This document shows positions 33,871 to 43,800 of a stretch of DNA of 64,000 nt, piece after piece; within the stretch, counting starts at the first letter, position 1, and every line of letters starts with the position of its first letter. The translations under genes and the position numbers were made by a program. The DNA is from Palsa-295 sp963781105 (GTDB lineage Bacteria; Acidobacteriota; Terriglobia; Acidiferrales; UBA7541). The notes beneath the pieces were generated by a model, which did no database searches, had not been told where the DNA came from, and was given only the letters and a program-made list of their open reading frames with translations. The stretch lies in contig CAWAED010000008.1 in NCBI GenBank assembly GCA_963781105.1, forward strand, positions 248,001 to 312,000, given 5' to 3'.

Positions 33871-36792
33871 ATGAGTGTGCAGCGCAAACTCGGGGTCTCC
33901 ACTCTGCTCCTGCTTCTTCTCATGACTTCTTACGCTCGCTCGCAGAAGAAACCCGCCACCAAACCCAAGGCCCCCGCCACCGGCAATGCCGCCTGGGTAG
34001 AATCCACGCTCAAAAAAATGACCTTGCGCGAAAAACTGGGACAGATGCTGATGCCCCATTATTTCGGCGTCTTCACGTCGGCTGAAAGCGGCGAGTATAA
34101 AGCGCTGCTGCACCAGGTGGAAGAAAATCACGTCGGTGGATTCATCGTGGCCACCGAACGCGGTCCGCTGGGCATCGAGCGCAGTCAAGTGTACCCCACA
34201 GCAGTGCTAACCAACGAACTGCAAAGACGCGCGAAGGTTCCTCTGTTAATCGGCGCCGACTTTGAGAGCGGCACGGGAATGCGGCTGGATGAGGGAACTT
34301 CGTTCCCTTCGGCCATGGCCATAGGCGCGACGAACGATCCGCAGCTTGCGTATGTGGAGGGCAAGGTGATTGCGCTGGAATCGCGGGCGGCAGGCGTGCA
34401 CTGGATTTTTGCGCCGGACGCCGACGTGAATAACAATTCGGACAATCCGATCATCAATATTCGTTCGTTCGGTGAAGATCCTAAATGCGTCGCCGAATTT
34501 GTGTCGCAAGAAATCCGCGGAATCGAAGAAAACGGCGGTCTGGCTACGGCTAAACATTTTCCGGGACACGGCGACGTGGGCGTCGATTCGCATCTGGCGT
34601 TGGCGACCGTTCCCGGGGACCGTAAAGCACTGGAGGCAACGGAGCTGGTTCCGTTCCGCGCTGCGATTGCAGCCGACGTTGATTCGGTCATGCCGGGACA
34701 TCTTTCGGTGCCGGCGTTTGAGCCAGATACGACGGTGCCCGCGACGACTTCGCGAAATATCCTGACGGGACTGCTGCGCGACGAAATGAAATTCAACGGG
34801 CTGGTGGTTACCGACGCGATGGATATGGGCGGCGTCACTTCGCTCTATCCTCCAGGCGAAGCGGCCATTCGCGCCGTAGAAGCCGGGGCAGACGTGCTGC
34901 TGATGCCTCCCGTGCCCGATGCGGCGATGGCCGGCCTGGAACGAGCGGTGCGCTCCGGACGCCTAACCGAAAAACGGATAGACCAATCGGTGCGCCGGAT
35001 CCTGCAAGCCAAAGCGCGACTGGGCTTGGATAAAAATCGCTTCGCAGACATTGAACAGTTGGATCAAAAATTCGGACGTCCGGAATTCGAAGCGCAAGCG
35101 CAGAGCATCGCCGACCGCGGCGTCACGCTGCTGCGCGATAGCAAGCACCTGTTGCCACTCGATGCGGCCAAACCGCTGCGCGTTTTATTGGTATCGCTTT
35201 CCGCCGACGCGGATCCCTATCCAGGTGAAACGATCGAGCCGGAAATCCGCTGGCGCGTGGATTCGCTGACAGCCCTGCGGGCCGATACGCAGTTCGTGAA
35301 TGTCCAGACGCTGAAACTGCCTCCTCCGGATTCGTATGACGTGGCGATCGCTGCCCTCTTCGTGCGTGTCGCTGACCGTAAAGGAAATGTAGGACTGCCG
35401 GATGACCAACGCGCATTCGTAGATCAGATGTTGGCCGCGGGCAAACCCACCGTGGTAATGGCGTTCGGGAGTCCTTATTTGATCGAGCGATTTCCAGGCG
35501 CGCCCACTTGGCTTGCGGAGTTCGCCACGAATGATGTATCGCAACGTGCCGCGGTCCGCGCGCTCTTCGGACAGGTGGCGATGCAAGGGCAGATCCCGGT
35601 GACCGTTCCGGGCACAGCAAAACGCGGAGACGGAATGGCCGTCGCTGCAAATCCGATGACGGTGCAGCCCGGCTCGGCGTATATGACCTACCAGCTCACG
35701 CCTGTGTTCGGCCTGCTGGATAGCGCAGTCACCGCTGGAGCTTTTCCTGGCGGAGTGCTGGCGGTTGGACTGAACGACCAACTGGTGGTGCACCCGTTCG
35801 GCAGCTTCACCCGCGACGCCAAAGCTGCGCGGGTGGCGGCCAGCACAATTTACGACATGGCTTCACTGACGAAGGTGATTGTCACGATCACCTCGGCGAT
35901 GATGTTGGTGCAGCAAAAGCGGCTCGATTTGGATGCGCCGGTGTCTCGCTACCTGCCCGAATTCCTGGCAGCCGCAAAATCCGATCCCAATCCCACGTGG
36001 CGCGCGCGCATAACAGTTCGCATGCTCATGCTGCACGATTCTGGATTGCCGGCCCACCGCGATTTCTACAAGGAAGCCAAGGGTTACGATGCGGTGCTGG
36101 CGAAAGTGCTGGCCGAACCGCTCGTGCATGAGCCCGGCACGCAAGTGGAATACTCGGACCTGGGCTTCATCATGCTCGGGGAGATTATTCAGCGCCTTAC
36201 CGGCGAGACGCTCGAAGAATTCGCCAAGTCGCATATCTTCGCGCCGCTGGGGATGAACGAATCGCTCTACAATCCGCCGGTATCGTTGCGGCCTCGTATA
36301 GCGCCGACGGAATTCGACGCGGATTTCCGCAAGCGCCTCCTGCGCGGCGAGGTGCACGACGAAAACGCCTGGGCCATGGGCGGAATTTCCGGGAACGCCG
36401 GCCTGTTTTCCACGGCGGGAGATGTTGCGGCGTTCGCACAAATGATGCTAAATGGCGGAATTTACGCCCATCACCGCTTGATCGCGCGCGCCACGATCCA
36501 GCAATTCACGCAGCGTCAGGCGGTCGGCGACTCGGCGCGAACGCTTGGTTGGGATGTGCCCACCCCGCCCAACTCATCGGCCGGCCATTATTTTTCTTCC
36601 GCGAGCTTCGGGCATACGGGCTTCACCGGAACTTCGCTGTGGATTGACCCGGAACGGCATCTTTTTGTGGTATTGCTCACGAACCGCGTGAATCCCACGC
36701 GTGCGAATGAACAAATCCGGCAAGTGCGTCCGGCCGTCCACGATGCCATCATCCAGGCGCTCGGCCTGCTCAATTCCCCAACGCCTCAATAA
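33871..36792 (+). CDS. NagZ-type GH3 beta-N-acetylglucosaminidase fused to a serine beta-lactamase-like domain
   Basis: A 973-residue exported fusion. After a signal peptide (LGVSTLLLLLLMTSYARSQ), residues ~45-400 are a GH3 glucosaminidase. KHFPGHGDVGVDSH at ~228 is the NagZ-specific loop with its acid/base His, and VVTDAMDMGG places the nucleophile at Asp315. A second GH3-type domain follows to ~600. Residues ~625-973 are a penicillin-binding/beta-lactamase fold with Ser665-Leu-Thr-Lys668, Tyr761-Ser-Asp and His915-Thr-Gly. It would clip GlcNAc from cell-wall fragments outside the cytoplasm; the serine domain may be an esterase or peptidase on the same fragments. ATG 33871 gives the clean signal peptide. 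It is followed by murQ. Confidence 0.9.
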   Translation: MSVQRKLGVSTLLLLLLMTSYARSQKKPATKPKAPATGNAAWVESTLKKMTLREKLGQMLMPHYFGVFTSAESGEYKALLHQVEENHVGGFIVATERGPLGIERSQVYPTAVLTNELQRRAKVPLLIGADFESGTGMRLDEGTSFPSAMAIGATNDPQLAYVEGKVIALESRAAGVHWIFAPDADVNNNSDNPIINIRSFGEDPKCVAEFVSQEIRGIEENGGLATAKHFPGHGDVGVDSHLALATVPGDRKALEATELVPFRAAIAADVDSVMPGHLSVPAFEPDTTVPATTSRNILTGLLRDEMKFNGLVVTDAMDMGGVTSLYPPGEAAIRAVEAGADVLLMPPVPDAAMAGLERAVRSGRLTEKRIDQSVRRILQAKARLGLDKNRFADIEQLDQKFGRPEFEAQAQSIADRGVTLLRDSKHLLPLDAAKPLRVLLVSLSADADPYPGETIEPEIRWRVDSLTALRADTQFVNVQTLKLPPPDSYDVAIAALFVRVADRKGNVGLPDDQRAFVDQMLAAGKPTVVMAFGSPYLIERFPGAPTWLAEFATNDVSQRAAVRALFGQVAMQGQIPVTVPGTAKRGDGMAVAANPMTVQPGSAYMTYQLTPVFGLLDSAVTAGAFPGGVLAVGLNDQLVVHPFGSFTRDAKAARVAASTIYDMASLTKVIVTITSAMMLVQQKRLDLDAPVSRYLPEFLAAAKSDPNPTWRARITVRMLMLHDSGLPAHRDFYKEAKGYDAVLAKVLAEPLVHEPGTQVEYSDLGFIMLGEIIQRLTGETLEEFAKSHIFAPLGMNESLYNPPVSLRPRIAPTEFDADFRKRLLRGEVHDENAWAMGGISGNAGLFSTAGDVAAFAQMMLNGGIYAHHRLIARATIQQFTQRQAVGDSARTLGWDVPTPPNSSAGHYFSSASFGHTGFTGTSLWIDPERHLFVVLLTNRVNPTRANEQIRQVRPAVHDAIIQALGLLNSPTPQ

Positions 36793-36859
36793 CTTCCTCG
36801 GCACAAAGCCAGCTGGAATCCGCCGCAAATGGCATAGCGGGCGCACGCTGTCTGTATAA

Positions 36860-37837
36860 TTGAGTGCTCGCAGATTAGAGCGCGACGGACAGCCTGAGGG
36901 CGCGGTGAAAGCTCAACGGACGGAACAAAGAAACCCGCGGACGCGCGGGCTCGACACGAAATCCACGCTCGCAATCTTGCGTATCCTTAACCGTGAAGAC
37001 CAGCGGGTAGCGTTCGCGGTGCGGCGTGAATTGCGACAAATTGCCCGCGCTGTGGATGCCATCGTGAAAAGTTTGCGCGCGGGCGGCCGGCTTTTCTACG
37101 TGGGCGCAGGCACCAGCGGCCGCTTGGCTGTGTTGGACGCGGCGGAATGTCCGCCGACGTATGGAATTTCGCCAAAGAAGATGCAGGCATTGATTGCCGG
37201 AGGGCCGAAAGCGCTCCGCGGCGCAGTGGAGGGAGCGGAAGATTCGGCATCAAACGGCGCGAAAGAATTGGCACGAGCGGGCGCAACGCGCGGCGATGTA
37301 GTGGTGGGGATCGCGGCCAGCGGAACCACACCGTACGTGCTTGGCGCGATGCAGTGGGCGAACCGGCGCGGCTGCGTCACAATCGGAGTGACGTCCAATC
37401 GGAACTCGCCGCTGGCGCGCGCGGCAAAAATTGCCATCCGGCCCGAAACGGGGCAAGAGGCGATTTACGGCTCCACGCGCATGAAGGCCGGGACATCCCA
37501 GAAGATGGTATTGAACCTGCTTTCCACCACGACGATGGTGCGGCTCGGCAGAGTCTATGACAACTGGATGATTTACGTGGCGCTGACAAACCAGAAGTTA
37601 CTGAGGCGAGGCGAGCGAATTCTAACGGAAGCCGCGGGTGTGAGCGCGTCTACCGCGGCACACGCACTGCGGCAGACCGGACACGATTTGCCGGCAGCGC
37701 TGGTAATGTTGAAAACACGCGGAACTGCCGATGGTGCACGTAAGTCGCTGGCCGCAGCCGGCGGAAACGTGCGGCGGGCGCTTGAATTGCACTTGCACGA
37801 GAAAACGTGGACATCCAAGAGAGGTCAGGGGAAATAG
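36860..37837 (+). CDS. murQ: N-acetylmuramic acid 6-phosphate etherase
   Basis: MurQ cleaves the lactyl ether of MurNAc-6-phosphate to give GlcNAc-6-phosphate and lactate. The 325-residue protein is a SIS-domain protein with FYVGAGTSGRLAVLDAAECPPTYG (sugar-phosphate site), the catalytic-region segment GGPKALRGAVEGAEDSA, and VVGIAASGTTPYV. EAIYGSTRMKAGTSQKMVLNLLSTT is the usual late motif. The reading begins at TTG 36860; a GTG at 36905 with GAGGG before it is an alternative start. It is one base from murA, so the two share a transcript and link salvage to new wall synthesis. Confidence 0.93.
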   Translation: MSARRLERDGQPEGAVKAQRTEQRNPRTRGLDTKSTLAILRILNREDQRVAFAVRRELRQIARAVDAIVKSLRAGGRLFYVGAGTSGRLAVLDAAECPPTYGISPKKMQALIAGGPKALRGAVEGAEDSASNGAKELARAGATRGDVVVGIAASGTTPYVLGAMQWANRRGCVTIGVTSNRNSPLARAAKIAIRPETGQEAIYGSTRMKAGTSQKMVLNLLSTTTMVRLGRVYDNWMIYVALTNQKLLRRGERILTEAAGVSASTAAHALRQTGHDLPAALVMLKTRGTADGARKSLAAAGGNVRRALELHLHEKTWTSKRGQGK

Positions 37838-37838
37838 C

Positions 37839-39113
37839 ATGGACCGATTCAAGATTCAGGGCGGGCGAAAGCTCGAAGGCACAGTGCAGATCAGCGGTGC
37901 GAAAAATGCTGCGCTGCCGGCGATGGCCGCTGCGCTGCTGACGAGCGACCCCGTCACCCTGCAGAATATTCCGCGCGTGCGCGACATCATCACCATGGCC
38001 AAGCTGCTGGCGCATATGCGCTGCCGTGTGGAAAGCCCGGACCTGCCGCCCAGCGAGTTCATCATTCAAGCCGAAACCGTCTCGATGCGGGAAGCACCGT
38101 ACGAACTGGTGAAGACGATGCGGGCCTCGGTGCTGACGCTGGGCCCGCTGGTCGCGCGATTCGGATATGCGAAGGTCTCTTTGCCCGGCGGTTGCGCGAT
38201 CGGAGCGCGGCCGATTGATCTGCACATCCAGGCGCTGGAAAAACTCGGGGCGGAGATCACCGTCGAACACGGCTATGTGGAAGCGCGCGCGAAACGTCTG
38301 CGCGGGACCACGCTGCGATTTCCCAAAATTACCGTTACCGGCACGGAAAATATTTTGACTGCGGCAGTGCTTGCCCAGGGCGAAACGGTTCTCGAAAATT
38401 CCGCGATGGAGCCGGAAGTGACCGATCTCGCCGAACTCTTGATCAAGATGGGTGCGAAAATCGAGGGCGTGGGCACCTCGACCTTGCGCGTGCAGGGCGT
38501 CGAAAAATTGCACGGCGCGACCCATGCCGTGATTCCCGACCGCATCGAGACGGGGACTTTTCTGGTGGCTGGGGCGATTACCGGCGGCGAATTGCTGCTC
38601 ACTCACTGCGAACCTGGGCACTTGAAGGCAGTTATCGAGAAGCTGCGAGCGTGCGGAGTTGAAATCAAGTGTGAGGGTGACGGCAAGCTACGCGTGCGCG
38701 CCGCGAAAAACCTGGTCGCCGCGGACGTCACCACCGAGGAATATCCCGGCTTTGCGACCGATATGCAGGCGCAACTCATGGCGCTGGCTACTCAGGCGCT
38801 CGGCGTCTCGCATGTACGCGAAACCATTTTTGAAAACCGCTACATGCACGCTAGCGAAATGATGCGCATGGGCGCGAACATTGCGATTGACGGCAATCTC
38901 GCTGTCGTCACTGGTCCGACCCCGTTGAGCGGCGCGCCGGTGACGGCTTCCGATCTGCGCGCGAGCGCCGGACTGGTGCTCGCCGGCCTCGTGGCAGATA
39001 ACACTACCTGGATTGACCGCGTTTATCACATCGATCGCGGCTACGAGCGTATCGAAGACAAGCTGCGCGATGTTGGCGCCAACATCGAACGCATCACCGG
39101 CCGCGACGAATAG
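37839..39113 (+). CDS. murA: UDP-N-acetylglucosamine 1-carboxyvinyltransferase
   Basis: MurA transfers enolpyruvate from PEP to UDP-GlcNAc, the first committed step of peptidoglycan synthesis. The 424-residue protein begins MDRFKIQGGRKLEG at ATG 37839, just after the murQ stop. GAKNAALPAMAAALL gives the Lys22/Asn23 substrate site, LPGGCAIGARPIDLHI has the fosfomycin-target Cys, and the late FATDMQAQLMALA segment has the catalytic Asp. Length and motifs are complete. Being in the murQ operon is unusual and suggests coupled salvage and synthesis. Confidence 0.97.
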   Translation: MDRFKIQGGRKLEGTVQISGAKNAALPAMAAALLTSDPVTLQNIPRVRDIITMAKLLAHMRCRVESPDLPPSEFIIQAETVSMREAPYELVKTMRASVLTLGPLVARFGYAKVSLPGGCAIGARPIDLHIQALEKLGAEITVEHGYVEARAKRLRGTTLRFPKITVTGTENILTAAVLAQGETVLENSAMEPEVTDLAELLIKMGAKIEGVGTSTLRVQGVEKLHGATHAVIPDRIETGTFLVAGAITGGELLLTHCEPGHLKAVIEKLRACGVEIKCEGDGKLRVRAAKNLVAADVTTEEYPGFATDMQAQLMALATQALGVSHVRETIFENRYMHASEMMRMGANIAIDGNLAVVTGPTPLSGAPVTASDLRASAGLVLAGLVADNTTWIDRVYHIDRGYERIEDKLRDVGANIERITGRDE

Positions 39114-39116
39114 GCC

Positions 39117-39163
39117 AGGCAGCAACTTCCCCGCCCGTTTCCGTGCCTCTCGGTTTGCTGCCT
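39117..39163 (+). terminator. Possible terminator after murA
   Basis: Nine-base inverted arms AGGCAGCAA (39117-39125) and TTGCTGCCT (39155-39163) close a ~29-base loop immediately after the murA stop. The T-run after the second arm is weak (GTTTGCC), so a factor-independent stop is not certain. Confidence 0.35.
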
Positions 39164-39186
39164 GTTTGCCGTAGACGGCCGCCGCC

Positions 39187-40110
39187 TTAATCAGCCGCTC
39201 TAATGACCGGCTCAGGCGATTCCGGGGCTATAGGAGCGGCGCCCTTCAATTCCGCGAGCAAGATGCCCACGAATATAAGCGCAGCGCCCAGGAGAATGCG
39301 CCCCGTGAGGTGTTCGTGCGCGACCAACCATGAGGTGAGAGCGGCGAACACGGGTTCCAGGCTAATCAGAATTGCTGTATGGGTAGGCGAAGTGTACTGC
39401 TGCGCCCAGGTTTGCGCGGAAAAGCCGAAGGCTGTGGAACCGAGGGCCGTGATCACAACCGCAAAGACGAGCGTGCCGCTCCAAACCCAGCGAGGTTGTT
39501 CGATCCCCGTCGCGGAGAGCAGGGGCAGTGCGATTGTGGCCAGCACAGCGGTCGTCGCGACCTGGATCACTGCGAGCGCGCCGACGGAGTGATGCTCGAC
39601 ATAGCGGCTGATCACAATCATGTGCATCGCGAACATCACCGCGCACCCGAACACGATCGGATCGCCTCGATTCAGGCCGCCAAGCCCTTCCGGCGGCACG
39701 GTGAGCAGATAAAGTCCCGCGAGCGCGGCTAGCGCCCCGGCCCAGATCCAGGCATTTACGCGCCGCTTTCCAAAAACCGCGAGCAAGAGCGGCACGATCA
39801 CGACGCTTGAACCAGTGATGAAAGCCGCCTTCGATGGGGAGGTGAATTTCAGTCCAGTCGTTTGAAACGCGTAGCCCGCAAACATGAAAAAGCCGATCTG
39901 CGCGCCCGCCCAGATCGCGCCGCGCGTCAGTCCCCGCAGCGAACGCCAGAAAACAATCGCCATTACCGCGGCCGCCAGCGCAAATCGCACTGCCAGGTAC
40001 GTGAAGACAGAAACGTCGGCGAGCGCATCCTTCACGACGACAAACGTGCTACCCCAGATCAGCGCCGTAAATCCCAAAGCAAGGTCGGCGCGCAGGCGTT
40101 TACTGTGCAT
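39187..40110 (-). CDS. EamA-family (DMT) transporter
   Basis: A 307-residue membrane protein with ten hydrophobic helices in two EamA repeats (first ~10-140, second ~155-290). GFTALIWGSTFVVVKDAL in helix 1 and FTSPSKAAFITGSSVVIVPLL before the mid-loop are typical of the drug/metabolite transporter superfamily. ATG 40110 gives the usual N terminus; a longer in-frame start at 40209 adds an unrelated leader. The substrate is not predictable. It converges with murA. Confidence 0.88.
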   Translation of the reverse strand: MHSKRLRADLALGFTALIWGSTFVVVKDALADVSVFTYLAVRFALAAAVMAIVFWRSLRGLTRGAIWAGAQIGFFMFAGYAFQTTGLKFTSPSKAAFITGSSVVIVPLLLAVFGKRRVNAWIWAGALAALAGLYLLTVPPEGLGGLNRGDPIVFGCAVMFAMHMIVISRYVEHHSVGALAVIQVATTAVLATIALPLLSATGIEQPRWVWSGTLVFAVVITALGSTAFGFSAQTWAQQYTSPTHTAILISLEPVFAALTSWLVAHEHLTGRILLGAALIFVGILLAELKGAAPIAPESPEPVIRAAD

Positions 40111-40316
40111 GGAGGAAAGAGTGTAAGCGGTGGGCGCTACACGAACAAGATGGCAGCTCAGTGCGCAAGCGAGCCGCCGGAGGCGATACCCGCGAACGTC
40201 TCGGATCAAAAGCCAATCCAGGACGTGTCGTTGCCAACAGACGCGATTTCGGTGGTAATCCTGCTTTCTACCACCCGATAACGAGCAAGAGCGGCATTTC
40301 CAAAGCAGCAGTGGGT

Positions 40317-40634
40317 TTACGGAGTTATCTCGCCGCGGATATGCTTTGCGAGCTTCTCGATCTTTTTGAGATTCTCCGCGAGATCCTTCGGTAGTTGACC
40401 CTTCCCTACCTGATCAATTTGCGGCGGCAAACCATCCGCGAGCCGACGTAGCTCTTGAGTCTCGGCGTTGACCTGGTCCATGTTGATTTGGTGATTGCGT
40501 GTCTCCAGAGGCGGTTCAAGCGGCTGATTCGCCATTGTGTCCCCGGTTACGATCCCAGGAGGCTTCGCGTGTTGGGGGAATGTAGGATTTGGCAGCAGCA
40601 GAAGCGCACCTAAACAAAAGAGGAGTGATCGCAT
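40317..40634 (-). CDS. Small exported protein of unknown function
   Basis: A 105-residue protein from ATG 40634, behind GGGAGG (an ATG at 40652 is upstream of that site). It starts with a signal peptide (MRSLLFCLGALLLLPNPTFP) and has a charged, helical mature part ending in a Lys-rich stretch (LAENLKKIEKLAKHIRG). It resembles short secreted helical proteins common in Acidobacteriota. No function is known. Confidence 0.65.
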   Translation of the reverse strand: MRSLLFCLGALLLLPNPTFPQHAKPPGIVTGDTMANQPLEPPLETRNHQINMDQVNAETQELRRLADGLPPQIDQVGKGQLPKDLAENLKKIEKLAKHIRGEITP

Positions 40635-40740
40635 CGCGACCTCCCTATGCAACCGATTTTGGCCCTAATCTTACTCCCTTCCCAAAGCTCGTTCACTGAA
40701 ATGAGTTGGACGCGCCACGTGCGTGGGTCCATCGTTGTCC

Positions 40741-40776
40741 AAAAAAAACGCTGGCTCCGGTCTCCCGGAGCCAGCG
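40741..40776 (-). terminator. Terminator of the TonB-dependent receptor gene
   Basis: Read on the reverse strand, the sequence forms the stem CGCTGGCTCCGG/CCGGAGCCAGCG (about twelve pairs, tight loop GAGA), followed directly by eight T residues. It lies ~55 bases after the receptor stop codon. It is a textbook factor-independent terminator. Confidence 0.9.
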
Positions 40777-40830
40777 CCAAACCCAAACGCCGGGATCAGC
40801 ACGCGCTGCTGCCTGCGTGCCTATCTCGGA

Positions 40831-43800
40831 TTAGAAAGTGAGCTTCATGCCCCACTCAACAGTACGGGGAGCTCCGAAGGCAAACACGCCCGTGCCCGCT
40901 CCGATTCGGTCCGGACGCCCGGCTTGCACCGTTCCGTTGATCGAACCTGGGCCGCCGTTGAGCTGCCCGGTAAGAGCATTGGCGGCCGAATCGAAGTTAG
41001 ACAAGTTGAACAAGTTAAATATGCTCACGCTCGGTTGAATCGCCAGCCGTTCGTGGAACGCGTGCCCAACCCAGCTGAACTCCATGTCGAATGCCTTGAG
41101 CCAGCTGTAGCCGACCTGCCCCGGGACAACCGCCGGGATCGGAGCAGCTACGCCACCCAACCCCTGCAGATTAGCTAGCGTGAACAGACCAGAGTTAATT
41201 AGGGCCTGTCCGGCTGGTGTCGGTAGAGTGCCACCGATGTTCGAGTTGTAGTTGTTGACTGCGGTTGCGAGACCACCAGGACCGATCGAACGCATGAACG
41301 CCCCGACGTTGTATAGGTCGTAGTTACAAGCCCCGCCGTCTGTGCCGCAACTCGAGCTAGTTTGCGACGTCGGAAGAGGGTTGCCCACCTGTCCGCTTCC
41401 GATGAAGTCCGAGGTGAATATCGCTGCCGGAGCGCCGCTATTCGAGCCGCCAGCGACAGGAAGCACCGTGGGAGTGGCAGCCAACGGGGACCAAAAGTGA
41501 GAAAGCAACCCGAGACGGAATCCCGCAGGCAGGTCCGCATAGCCACCGATATTGAATTGATTGGTACGGTCAAGAGAGCCCGGACCTATGTATGCCAGTG
41601 GATTGCGGTTGCTGATCGCGTTATTTACAAAGTCCGAGTCGCCACCCGCGATACCGGTTCCCGATCCAGTGGAACCGGCATTCACGTACCGAGATAGCGT
41701 GTACGTGGCCTGTAAGTTCAGATACTTGACACCCGGCATCGGGTGTCTGGCGTTTTGCGTAAATTTGATATCCATACCGTTATAAACCGACCGGCCGCCC
41801 GAGTGATACATATATAGCGGGCCGACGGCTGGGTTTTGGCCTGGAAACGCCCAGTTACCGGAACCCGCGCCTTGATCGTAAGCGGAATCGAGACCGCGTG
41901 CGGCGAAGTCTCCGATGTTGGCTGCACCGTTCGAAGTCGCCGAAATCGGGTGGAGAGGCGTGCAGCCGCCTGGGGCAGCCGCAGCCGTTACTGAAGCAGC
42001 GCCGCAAGCGGACAGCGTCGCGTCAACTGCGGTCAGCGCGTTCGCGGCGTTGAACAACGAGACATCGCCCGAATGATTGATGTCCGTCGCCAACAGGTAG
42101 TGCAAACCAACGTTGCGAACATAATCGGCGCTCAATACCATGCCCGGCCGCAATTCTCGTTGGAAGCCTATGTTCATTTGGACTGAGCGGGGCGATTTGT
42201 AGTTCGGGTCCAGAAGGCCGGTCGTGGCCAAAGCGCCGCTGCTGAGTGCGGTTGGGATATAAGCCGAGTTCGCACCGGTCGGATTTGCGGCCCACGAAGC
42301 TTGATCGGCGGCCTGGAAGTTCGCAAGGCACGTCGCAAAAGTTATCCCGGCGCAGTTGCCGCCGCCTGGTCCGACTGTTGCGCCGATCGGAGTGCTGCAG
42401 ATCACACCCCCGGCCGCTCCGGTCGGATCACCGCCGATGAGCTGCGGCACAGGATTTCCGCCGAACGGAACCTGAGTCGCCCCACCAAAAGCGCAGGCGG
42501 CGTTCACGATGTTAAAGGCGCCGCTCTGAAGTCGTAGTAAACGGTCGAACAAAACGTCGTTGAACACGATGTTGTCGTAGTAGATGCCCACACCGCCCCG
42601 GATGACGGTCTTGTTATCACTCCCCGGCGCCCAAGCGAAGCCGCCATTGGGAGCAAAGTTGGTGTTTGGATTGCGCACGGTGTTCCCTGCGCCAGGGAAG
42701 AATGCATTCAGGCCGGGGAGCGGACCCAGGTCGTTGTCTGTTCGGCCGGTATCCCGATCGTAGCGCAAGCCGTAGTTCAGCGTCAGATTCGGTTTGATCT
42801 TCCAACTATCGCCGGCATAAACGCCGACTCGGTTATCCGGTCCCAAACCGCCATTGGGTTTTCCGAAACGTTGCAACTCGGTGAAGGAACCTTGACCGTT
42901 TCCGATTAAACCGAGGTCCGGGATGTAATTCAAGGGGCACGCGGCGCCGGTTTGACCGCCCGGACAAGTCAACGTGCCGGGAGCACTAAGCGTCAGACTT
43001 TCGGCAACTGGCGCGATGCCGAAGAAACTGGCAAACGTCCAGCCGGTGATCCGGTTGTAATCAACTCCCCATCGAATGATGTGCGAGCCCCACACTTTGC
43101 TGCCGTCGTACTTTACCTGCCGGTCACTCTGGATGGTTGACTGCGGAGCAAGATCGCTTGGACCGGTCGCAAAGCCGGTGCCGGAAAGAACGAGAGAGAC
43201 GGGAAAATTGGCAAACGGCAAATCACTTCCCAGTACGGCGTCCGAGATGACATTGACGAATTTCAAATACTCAGCGCGGAAGCTGTGCGTAACGGAGCCT
43301 TCGTTGATATCCACACCGCCGACAACAGTCTTGGTGCGATCCTTATTGTCATAAACCGAGTAGTTGGCTGCGCCTCCAAAGTTACCGACGTCCGAAGCCT
43401 GCCAGAAGCTGAACCGTCCGAACGCCCTGATGTTCTTGGCGATCTGATAATCCACTTTCGCGATCGTGCTCGTATCGTGGAAAGGCGCAGGAAAGACACC
43501 CGAGAATTCGTTCAAGTTCGTGGTATTCGTGATTCCGTCCGGAATACTCGCCACCAGCACGCCGCCCGCGTCATGTGCAAGCAACCTTTCCGCGTCGACG
43601 AAGAAGAAGAGCTTGTCCTTGATGATTGGGCCACCAACGTCTCCGCCGTACTGGCTGCGCTGGAATTGCGCGCCGGCCGGGTAAGCCGCCGCCTGGGAGT
43701 TATCGCGGAACAAACCAAACGCCTCTCCGTGGATGTCGTTGGTTCCAGACTTGGTGATTACGTTGACCGATCCGCCGGACGTCAAATCATTCGAAATATC

